From Flavobacteriaceae bacterium (GTDB lineage: Bacteria; Bacteroidota; Bacteroidia; Flavobacteriales; Flavobacteriaceae): DNA of 7,509 nucleotides. The notes beneath the pieces are model-generated. The model had not been told where the DNA came from, did not search any database, and saw only the letters and a program-made list of their open reading frames with translations. A program made the translations under genes and the position numbers. How positions within the stretch are numbered: position 1 is the first letter of the stretch; each line of letters begins with the position of its first letter. Positions 1 to 6,173 of the stretch are shown piece after piece. The DNA is taken from positions 7,722 to 15,230 of the forward strand of contig PAQB01000014.1 of assembly GCA_002709185.1 (NCBI GenBank), in the 5' to 3' direction.

Positions 1-701
1 ATAAAAAATTTGGATTTTTCAAATCCGAGGAGTCATTCTTTAAATTTGTTGCGAATGATTTAGGGACCCATATTAGTGGTTCATATTTAAGACACCCACT
101 AGCATTCCTGGTTGAGGCTGCCGATGATATTTGTTATACAATTATTGATTTTGAGGATGGGATTAATCTTGGTTTAGTATCTGAGGATTATGCATTAGAA
201 TATTTAATTAATTTGGTCAGAGAAACAATTGATACAAAAAAATACAATAGCTTAAAAAACAGATCTCACAGACTTAGCTATTTGAGAGCGCTATCGATTA
301 ACACATTAATTCAAGATGTTGTAAGGGTTTTTAATGAAAATGAATCTACAATCCTAGAGGGTAAATTTTTAACTTCTTTGATCAGCAAAAGTAAGTATAA
401 AGCACAGGTAGAGGACATAATTGGATTAAGTATTGAAAAAATATATAAATCTGATGAGGTAACAAATAAAGAAGTAGTGGGTTATAAAGTGATAACTTCA
501 TTATTGAAATCTTTTGTTTCTGCTTCAGTTAATTCATTGAACAATAAAATGAGTAGCTATGATAAATTGATGTTAAGGTTAGTCCCTGATGGAACCCCTA
601 TGGTAGGTGAAAATCTTTACGATACCTTATTAAATGCAACTTGTTTTGTTGCTAGTTTATCAGACGGTAAAGCAAACGAGCTCTCTAAACAAATACATTA
701 A
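1..701 (+). CDS. dgt: dGTP triphosphohydrolase, C-terminal half (5' end cut by window edge)
   Basis: The open frame runs from the left edge (first whole codon at position 3) to TAA at 699-701, giving 232 visible residues. The family is about 440-450 residues long in Bacteroidota, so roughly half is missing, including the H...HD part of the HD domain. Visible residues 30-45 (positions 90-137) read RHPLAFLVEAADDICY, the family signature that carries the last metal-binding Asp of the HD site. The C-terminal helix, FVASLSDGKANEL, matches the usual 'DF(I/V)SGMTD.YA..L' ending. The enzyme hydrolyses dGTP to deoxyguanosine and triphosphate in the cytoplasm and helps balance dNTP pools. An internal TTG at 213 is not the start, because the conserved motif lies upstream of it in the same frame. 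The metallophosphoesterase gene follows after 21 bases, so cotranscription is likely. The family call is firm; the exact nucleotide preference is inferred. Confidence 0.93.
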   Translation, partial: KKFGFFKSEESFFKFVANDLGTHISGSYLRHPLAFLVEAADDICYTIIDFEDGINLGLVSEDYALEYLINLVRETIDTKKYNSLKNRSHRLSYLRALSINTLIQDVVRVFNENESTILEGKFLTSLISKSKYKAQVEDIIGLSIEKIYKSDEVTNKEVVGYKVITSLLKSFVSASVNSLNNKMSSYDKLMLRLVPDGTPMVGENLYDTLLNATCFVASLSDGKANELSKQIH

Positions 702-722
702 AACCAAACTTTATCTTCTTGG

Positions 723-1958
723 ATGTTCTATAGATGGCTTTTCTTTATTTTACTAATTATCATTACCCAGTGGTATTGCTTTCAATCTATTAAGACTGTT
801 TTTCAAAATAAATTAATATGGCTTATTTATTGTATAATATCATTTGGTATTATTGGAAACTTTATATTTCAAGCTCTAAATTACGACAGGTCAGAGGGGT
901 TTAACCACGCAATGAGTTATTCATTAGGTTTTTTTATATCTCTATTTATCTTTCATGCCATAATTATAATAAGTTTATTTTTTGAGGATATAATAAGGAT
1001 ACCTCAAGCTATATATTCACTTTTTAATCAAGGATTCAATGGTCAAGAATACTTTCCCCAGAGGAGAAAATTTCTGTCCCAAATAGCATTGATTATGGCA
1101 TCAATTCCATTTGGCGCCCTATTGTATGGGATGTACAGAGGAAAGTATAATTACAAAGTAATGAGTTATGAAATAGAATTTGATGACCTTCCTAATTCTT
1201 TTGATGGATTTACTATTAGTCATATTTCAGATATACATTGCGGAAGTTTTGACAACTATGAGAAGGTAAAATATGGAATAGAATTAATTAATAAACAAAA
1301 ATCTGATGTCATAATGTTTACTGGAGATATCGTTAACAATATATCTGCTGAACTTGATACTTGGAAAGATTTATTTTCTGAGCTTACGGCTAAACACGGT
1401 ATATACTCTGTATTGGGTAATCATGATTATGGAGATTATATGCAATGGAATAGTGATGAAGAGAAAATAAAAAATTTCGATAATTTAAAAAAGATCCAAC
1501 AGAAAATGGGTTTTAGGTTATTACTTAATGAAAATGATTCAATTAGAAAGGGTGATGAGACTATTACTATTGTTGGAGTTGAAAATTGGGGGGCTGGAGG
1601 ATTTAAAAAGGCTGGAGATTTAAAAAAAGCAACAAGTGGTTTATCAAGTAAAGAGTTTAAAATTCTTTTATCACATGATCCTTCTCACTGGAATGCTGAG
1701 GTAACCCCCAGTGAGAATTATTTTCCACTCACTTTAAGTGGACATACTCATGGAATGCAATTTGGAATTGATATTCCTGGATGGATTAAGTGGAGTCCCA
1801 TAAAATGGCGCTATCCACAGTTTGCAGGACTTTATAAAAAAGCGAAAGAGTATTTATATGTTAACAGAGGATTTGGTTATTTAGCCTATCCTGGAAGAGT
1901 TGGAATGTGGCCAGAAATTACCGTAATTACTCTAAAAAAAAAGGGTATTGATGTTTAA
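723..1958 (+). CDS. multi-pass membrane metallophosphoesterase (YkuE-like, calcineurin-type)
   Basis: 411 residues. The N-terminal third is hydrophobic, with likely membrane helices near residues 5-22, 31-52, 66-88 and 117-136; a calcineurin-like phosphoesterase domain fills about 160-405. All expected metal ligands are visible: SDIH (D170, H172), GDIV (D202), GNHD (N233, H234), LLSHDP (H318) and SGHTHG (H341, H343), so a two-metal hydrolase should be active. Residues 114-118, RRKFL, followed by a hydrophobic stretch, resemble the twin-arginine signal of YkuE-type proteins. Together with positive charges in the loops after helices 1 and 3, this favours a catalytic domain outside the cytoplasmic membrane, though the topology is inferred. 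The natural substrate is unknown; a phosphodiester or a nucleotide/lipid pyrophosphate is possible. The ATG at 723 lies 21 bases after dgt, has no Shine-Dalgarno sequence and begins directly with a membrane helix. A LpxG/LpxH-like role in lipid A synthesis is an alternative I cannot exclude. Confidence 0.92.
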   Translation: MFYRWLFFILLIIITQWYCFQSIKTVFQNKLIWLIYCIISFGIIGNFIFQALNYDRSEGFNHAMSYSLGFFISLFIFHAIIIISLFFEDIIRIPQAIYSLFNQGFNGQEYFPQRRKFLSQIALIMASIPFGALLYGMYRGKYNYKVMSYEIEFDDLPNSFDGFTISHISDIHCGSFDNYEKVKYGIELINKQKSDVIMFTGDIVNNISAELDTWKDLFSELTAKHGIYSVLGNHDYGDYMQWNSDEEKIKNFDNLKKIQQKMGFRLLLNENDSIRKGDETITIVGVENWGAGGFKKAGDLKKATSGLSSKEFKILLSHDPSHWNAEVTPSENYFPLTLSGHTHGMQFGIDIPGWIKWSPIKWRYPQFAGLYKKAKEYLYVNRGFGYLAYPGRVGMWPEITVITLKKKGIDV

Positions 1959-2004
1959 TAAAAAAAATCCTATTTTAGCCCTTGAGTCGAAATAAATAAG
2001 CAAG

Positions 2005-2304
2005 ATGTCTAAATTTGGTCAATTAATAGACGGCACCAATCCCTTATTATTGGTCTTTTATAACGAGGTTGATAAAGTCTCATCCTCCATGCATCCTATT
2101 CTTAAAGATGTGGCAGCAACCATGGGAGATAGTGCTAAAGTAATTAAAATAAATGTTGATAAAAATTTAAAATTAGCTGAGGCACTCAGGGTTAAAGCAC
2201 TACCTACTTTAATGATATATAAAGACGGGGAAATGTTGTGGAGACAAAGTGGAGAACAGGATGCAAATACTCTTGTCGGACTTATTAAAGATCATGTGGC
2301 TTAG
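2005..2304 (+). CDS. thioredoxin-fold protein lacking all cysteines
   Basis: 99 residues, the size of a bare thioredoxin domain with no signal peptide, so cytoplasmic. The fold is recognisable from LLLVFYN (strand before the active site), MHPILKDVA (helix after it), KVIKINVDKN, and ALPTLMIYKDG with the cis-proline P67. In alignment with ordinary thioredoxins, the WCGPC active site becomes V-D-K-V-S (residues 22-26), and there is no cysteine anywhere, so dithiol-disulfide exchange is impossible. A scaffold, chaperone-like or partner-binding role is more likely. Codon use and composition resemble the neighbours and the frame is intact, so it does not look like a decaying pseudogene. The ATG at 2005 lies 46 bases after the phosphoesterase stop, with an A-rich leader and no Shine-Dalgarno sequence. 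The stop codon overlaps that of the convergent DUF2723 gene. My impression is that such cysteine-free forms occur in other flavobacteria, but I could not check this. Confidence 0.88.
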   Translation: MSKFGQLIDGTNPLLLVFYNEVDKVSSSMHPILKDVAATMGDSAKVIKINVDKNLKLAEALRVKALPTLMIYKDGEMLWRQSGEQDANTLVGLIKDHVA

Positions 2305-5300
2305 TTATCTTTAAATTTCATTATTGTATTATTATATTCATCTTGAATATTCTTTGCAAAGTTACTTTTGTCGTTATTTATAATTAACTCTATAAAATAT
2401 CTGAAATCCATTATTTCATCTTTTATTTGTTCAGAGTATCTAATTTTATCTTCTTCGGGCAAGTCAATAAAAACAGACATCCTATTTTTATATGTATTCA
2501 AGAGTGTAAGCGCAATATTTTGAGCTTTTTGATCAGCCTTAGTTAGATAATACCCATAAATTACATCGTATAATTCTGTATAAAAATCATGTTCACCATA
2601 AAGGAAAATAAAAGGATTGATTGAACCAGTAAACTTATCAAGTTCTGACTCAAGAATTTCAACATCCTTATTCAACAAAATTGCTTCAATCAACGTTCTA
2701 TACCTTTCAATTATAGTAACTATTTCTTCCCCCATGTTATATTGAAGATCAATATCTAGTGAAGAAAAATAATTTAGTTCGCTTGAGTATTTTTGAGAGA
2801 TTTGTGATGCTAACCCTTGAGCTAATTTATCTTCAGAGATACTGTAGTAATTATCGACAAAGGGCACTAATAAGCTGTAATAACCAAATTTATCAATTGG
2901 CATTTTTTCTATTGCAAGATCAATAATTTCCTTAGCTTTTTTAAGTTTACCTTCCTTAATTAATTGCTCTGATAATCTGGCTAGATTACTCCTGAAACTA
3001 ATACTATTTTTTCTGGTTTCTGGATCATGATAAATATTTGGATCATCTGAATTTCCCCAGCTCCATTGTTTAACTATGCTATACATTAGCTCGCTATCAA
3101 TCCTACCCATTAAATAAGTATTATTTGGGTTTTGGGGGGTTTTTATTGGAACTAATTTATAAACTAACCCGTCTAATTGAAGATATTCTTTCATCCAGAT
3201 GTATTCAGAATCTTCATAACTTCCACCTGTAAAGTATATTGGACGTTTCCAATCATTATTTGCTAAAATATCAATCATCAAAAGTTGATTTTTTGTAATT
3301 CCAGTTTTTGGAAGGTCTATATCAATATATGATACAATCTCATCTTTATCTTCTTCTGAAACAATTCCACTCTTTAATACATTTTCCTTGTTTACCGGAA
3401 CCCTAATTTTATTTGTTGGATAAAAAACCATTTCTTGAGTATTTTTTGGATATTCTAAAGGGTTTCCTCCTGTTTGAGAAATTAAGCTTTTGAATTTGGT
3501 TCTATCATCATCACTAGAAACCCAACCCATAAAATCTTTTATATCCCATCTTAATGAATCAGTTAGCTCCTCATATTTGATATAATCTCTAATACCATAT
3601 GCATAATTTTCATGTTTAAGTTGAGATTTTATAGGATCACTTTTGTAAGTTTTTCTTTTTGTTTGATCAATATACCAATCGGTGGCTAGCAGACTTGTAT
3701 TAATTGTCCTAACATCGGTTCTATAACCTTCAATTTCTTGAGCATACCAAAGAGCAAAAGTATCATTGTCACCAATTGTAAAAATGATTGAACCAACATC
3801 TTTTTGAATGGAGGACAGATATGATTTGGCAATTGATTGTGCAGTATATCTGTTTGATCTATCATGGTCATCCCAGTTTTGATAGGCCATTAAAAAAGGA
3901 ACAAAAATTAAGCAGATTATTGGAGTTAAAATTTCTAAGAGTTTGGATTTATTTAATGATCTGACCCTTTCACTTAATGCTAAAGCTCCTATGCCTATAC
4001 AAATGGAGAAAACATAAAAAGAACCCACTAATGCATAGTCTCTTTCTCTAGGCTCAAACGGCCTCTCGTTCAAATATACTTTCAATGCAAGGCCAGTAAA
4101 AAGAAAGAATAAAAGTATTACCCAGAATTTTTTAGGGTCTCTTTTATACAAGAAATAAGCACCAAAAATTCCTAATAAAAGTGGAAAGAAAAAATACGTA
4201 TTTCTAGCTTTATTGGTTTTTGCATCTTCACTTATCTCATTTTGATTTCCAAGTCTAAATGAGTCAATAAAAGGTATTCCACTTATCCAATTTCCATCTA
4301 AAATATTGTAGGTTCCAGCATTATCATTTTGTCTTCCTGCGAAATTCCACATAAAGTATCTCAGATACATATAACCAAATTGATATTCAAAAAGAAATTG
4401 AAGATTACTAATAAAGGATGGTTTTTCGATATCTAAATACCTACCATATTTTTTAAAAAAATTATTATAATCCTGACCTGTTTTTCCACCCTCAATAGCA
4501 TCGTATCTAAATTGATTGACTTGATTAACTAAATCTTTATTTGAAGAATATTCTCGTGAGATCTTGAATTCTAATGGCTTAGTAAAATCCATGTAGTTGG
4601 CAGCATGTTCGGTACTCCATAGTCTTGGAAGAAAACCACTTTGATCTGAATTGGAGTTAATCCTTGCATTTTGCCAATAGTTAACAATTACATACTTACC
4701 AGTCTTTTCATCTCTTTCGTATTTTGGTTTGTCGTCCTTATAGGGGTTATTTTCATCTTGTCCAACGTACATATCAGAAAAATAAGGGCCATAAAAAAGT
4801 TTAGTTTCTGGATATTGCTCTAAGTTGTAATAAGCTAAAAGCAACCTAGCATCTGAAGGGGAATTTTCATTTATGACAGTATTTGCATTGGCTCTAATTG
4901 GGATCATTATCCAAGAAGAGAATCCAAGTAAAACAAATAAAACAGACAATAAACCAGTATTAAGATTTACCATTTTTTTTCTGAAGGATACCCTCAGGCT
5001 AATCACGAAAAAACTTGTTATTATTATACCGGCCAAAATAGTTCCACTATTGAAGGGTAGACCAAAAGTATTGACTACATAGACTTCTGTATTTCCAAAA
5101 AATGCTAGCGTTAATGGTAAGAGTAACTTAAATATAAACAGAAGAATGGCAACTGATATTAGATTTGCTAAAATGAATCCTTTAAAAGTTACTTTTTTAT
5201 AATTTTTAAAATAGTATAACATTCCAATGGCTGGAATTGTAAGTAGCCCCATAAAGTGAACACCAAAAGAGAGACCAATAACAAATGAGATTAATAATAA

Positions 5301-5831
5301 CCATTTATCTCCTCTTGGAGTATTCATCTCTTTTTCCCATTTCAAAGCCAAATAAAATAAAATGGACAGAATTAGCATAGCCATTGCATATACCTCTGCT
5401 TCAACAGCATTAAACCAAAAACTATCTGTGAAGCAAAGAGTGAGGGCACCTACTGAAGCACTACTAAAAAAAATAAACTTATCAGCTGAGTTTTTATAAT
5501 TTTCAAATGGATAAATTTTAATTACTAATAAAGTTATGGTCCAGAACAGAAATAAAATGGCAAAAGCACTTGAAAAAACAGACATCATATTAACCATCAA
5601 TGCAATTTTCTCTGGGTTTTGAGCAAATGATGCAAAGACTGCTCCAAGCATTTGAAATAGTGGAGCTCCAGGAGGGTGACCCACTTGTAATTTAGCGGAG
5701 GTTGATATATACTCACCTGCATCCCAAAAACTCGCAGTGGGTTCAACTGTCATTACATAAGTTGAAAGGGCTATTGAGAAAACTAATAAGCCAAATAATC
5801 TATTCCAGAAAGTGAAAGATTTATTATCCAT
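2301..5831 (-). CDS. DUF2723 / glycosyltransferase family 117 (TMEM260-like) membrane protein
   Basis: 1176 residues and complete, close to the usual 1000-1200 of Bacteroidota DUF2723 proteins. The N-terminal DUF2723 domain (about 10-310) is multi-pass and contains ASFWDAGEY (D37, E40), with GHPPG at 51-55. The acidic pair in the first extracytoplasmic loop is where GT-C transferases carry their catalytic acid. A soluble insert (about 315-540) is followed by more membrane helices (about 545-650), then a soluble domain with IGDNDTF (686-692) and TINTSLLATDWYIDQ (709-723), both typical of this family. Residues about 945-1176 form a helical, TPR-like tail. Eukaryotic TMEM260 is an O-mannosyltransferase, so protein or envelope glycosylation from a lipid-linked sugar at the periplasmic face is the best inference; donor and acceptor are unknown. 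The ATG at 5829-5831 starts just before the first helix and has no Shine-Dalgarno sequence. It appears to be a single-gene transcription unit, convergent with the thioredoxin-like gene and divergent from the tRNA. Confidence 0.92.
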   Translation of the reverse strand: MDNKSFTFWNRLFGLLVFSIALSTYVMTVEPTASFWDAGEYISTSAKLQVGHPPGAPLFQMLGAVFASFAQNPEKIALMVNMMSVFSSAFAILFLFWTITLLVIKIYPFENYKNSADKFIFFSSASVGALTLCFTDSFWFNAVEAEVYAMAMLILSILFYLALKWEKEMNTPRGDKWLLLISFVIGLSFGVHFMGLLTIPAIGMLYYFKNYKKVTFKGFILANLISVAILLFIFKLLLPLTLAFFGNTEVYVVNTFGLPFNSGTILAGIIITSFFVISLRVSFRKKMVNLNTGLLSVLFVLLGFSSWIMIPIRANANTVINENSPSDARLLLAYYNLEQYPETKLFYGPYFSDMYVGQDENNPYKDDKPKYERDEKTGKYVIVNYWQNARINSNSDQSGFLPRLWSTEHAANYMDFTKPLEFKISREYSSNKDLVNQVNQFRYDAIEGGKTGQDYNNFFKKYGRYLDIEKPSFISNLQFLFEYQFGYMYLRYFMWNFAGRQNDNAGTYNILDGNWISGIPFIDSFRLGNQNEISEDAKTNKARNTYFFFPLLLGIFGAYFLYKRDPKKFWVILLFFLFTGLALKVYLNERPFEPRERDYALVGSFYVFSICIGIGALALSERVRSLNKSKLLEILTPIICLIFVPFLMAYQNWDDHDRSNRYTAQSIAKSYLSSIQKDVGSIIFTIGDNDTFALWYAQEIEGYRTDVRTINTSLLATDWYIDQTKRKTYKSDPIKSQLKHENYAYGIRDYIKYEELTDSLRWDIKDFMGWVSSDDDRTKFKSLISQTGGNPLEYPKNTQEMVFYPTNKIRVPVNKENVLKSGIVSEEDKDEIVSYIDIDLPKTGITKNQLLMIDILANNDWKRPIYFTGGSYEDSEYIWMKEYLQLDGLVYKLVPIKTPQNPNNTYLMGRIDSELMYSIVKQWSWGNSDDPNIYHDPETRKNSISFRSNLARLSEQLIKEGKLKKAKEIIDLAIEKMPIDKFGYYSLLVPFVDNYYSISEDKLAQGLASQISQKYSSELNYFSSLDIDLQYNMGEEIVTIIERYRTLIEAILLNKDVEILESELDKFTGSINPFIFLYGEHDFYTELYDVIYGYYLTKADQKAQNIALTLLNTYKNRMSVFIDLPEEDKIRYSEQIKDEIMDFRYFIELIINNDKSNFAKNIQDEYNNTIMKFKDN

Positions 5832-5972
5832 TTAACCTGTTATTTGGAACACGAAAATACATATTAATAAGGTATACTCTAATTTTTTTTTAAATCAAAT
5901 TGAATTCGATATCTATTGAAAAGAGAATAAAAAATAAAATTACTTTTTTTTAAGATAAAAAGAATTTTAAAT
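5832..5972. other. AT-rich divergent intergenic region
   Basis: About 140 bases between the start of the DUF2723 gene and the tRNA promoter box. G+C over the whole intergenic gap is only about 19 percent by hand count. It holds two long T runs, near 5883-5891 and 5944-5951; the second could act as an UP-like element for the tRNA promoter. The promoter of the DUF2723 gene should also be here, reading leftward. I saw only an imperfect minus-strand box (TCAATTTG at 5903-5896) without a matching upstream element. No ORF of note and no convincing hairpin. Confidence 0.5.
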
Positions 5973-5980
5973 TAAATTTG
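5973..5980 (+). promoter_or_regulatory. Bacteroidota-type -7 promoter box for tRNA-Gln
   Basis: TAAATTTG fits the TAnnTTTG -7 consensus of the Bacteroidota primary sigma factor exactly. It ends 9 bases before the first base of the mature tRNA, which would give a leader of only a few bases. No clean -33 TTTG is present at the expected spacing; that region is a T run (5944-5951). Placement is convincing, the upstream element is weak. Confidence 0.6.
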
Positions 5981-5989
5981 CAGACCACT

Positions 5990-6062
5990 TGGCCTATGGT
6001 GTAACTGGTAACACGTCTGGTTTTGGTCCAGAAGAGTCTAGGTTCGAGCCCTAGTAGGCCAA
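5990..6062 (+). tRNA. tRNA-Gln, anticodon UUG
   Basis: 73 bases that fold into a complete cloverleaf. The acceptor stem TGGCCTA (5990-5996) pairs with TAGGCCA (6055-6061). The D stem is GTGT/ACAC (5999-6002 with 6011-6014). The anticodon stem TCTGG/CCAGA (6016-6020 with 6028-6032) encloses the loop TTTTGGT, with anticodon TTG at 6023-6025. The T stem is CTAGG/CCTAG (6038-6042 with 6050-6054) with loop TTCGAGC. The discriminator base is A6062. CCA is not encoded, so it must be added after transcription. The acceptor stem beginning with U-A is typical of tRNA-Gln. This tRNA decodes CAA, and CAG by wobble. No hairpin terminator is visible in the 21 bases that follow, so transcription may run into the small ORF downstream. 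Confidence 0.97.
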
Positions 6063-6083
6063 CTATAATTAAAAACACATTTT

Positions 6084-6167
6084 ATGGGTGTAGGAGGAAT
6101 CGTTATAGCTACAGTTGTTTTATGTTTGCTAATAGGTCTTTTTATTGAAATCAAGGAAAGAATGTAA
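6084..6167 (+). CDS. possible 27-residue single-helix membrane peptide
   Basis: A short ORF from ATG at 6084 to TAA at 6165-6167, beginning 21 bases after the tRNA. The peptide opens MGVGG, has one strongly hydrophobic helix (IVIATVVLCLLIGLFI, about residues 6-21) with one cysteine, and ends in a short charged tail, EIKERM. This layout is typical of small bacterial inner-membrane proteins. G+C is about 32 percent by count, like the coding genes here and well above the roughly 19 percent of the intergenic DNA before the tRNA. It has no promoter box or Shine-Dalgarno sequence of its own and could be read through from the tRNA promoter. It ends 6 bases before the convergent ATPase stop. I do not recognise the family, and an ORF of this length can arise by chance. 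Confidence 0.42.
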   Translation: MGVGGIVIATVVLCLLIGLFIEIKERM

Positions 6168-6173
6168 TAATTC

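Noticed and set aside
1..701. dGTPase as an anti-phage dNTP-depletion system
   Set aside because: Some dGTPases are phage-defence enzymes, but the signature and C-terminus seen here match the housekeeping Dgt type, and there are no defence genes, integrases or mobile elements around it.
1948..1978. Possible internal promoter for the thioredoxin-like gene: TTG, 20-base spacer, TATTTTAG
   Set aside because: The -7 box has one mismatch to TAnnTTTG and the upstream element is only TTG. In DNA this AT-rich such matches are expected by chance.
4873..5082. Plus-strand frame of 69 codons opposite the DUF2723 gene
   Set aside because: It is a shadow of the membrane-helix coding region on the other strand, with no promoter and no recognisable protein features.
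5896..5903. Minus-strand TCAATTTG as promoter of the DUF2723 gene
   Set aside because: One mismatch to TAnnTTTG, and no TTTG at the right distance upstream. Kept only as a mention in the intergenic entry.
6091..6098. TAGGAGGA, a textbook Shine-Dalgarno sequence
   Set aside because: It lies inside the small ORF, where it encodes Gly-Gly. The next ATG (6122) is about 24 bases away and opens only a very short frame, and this lineage rarely uses such sites.
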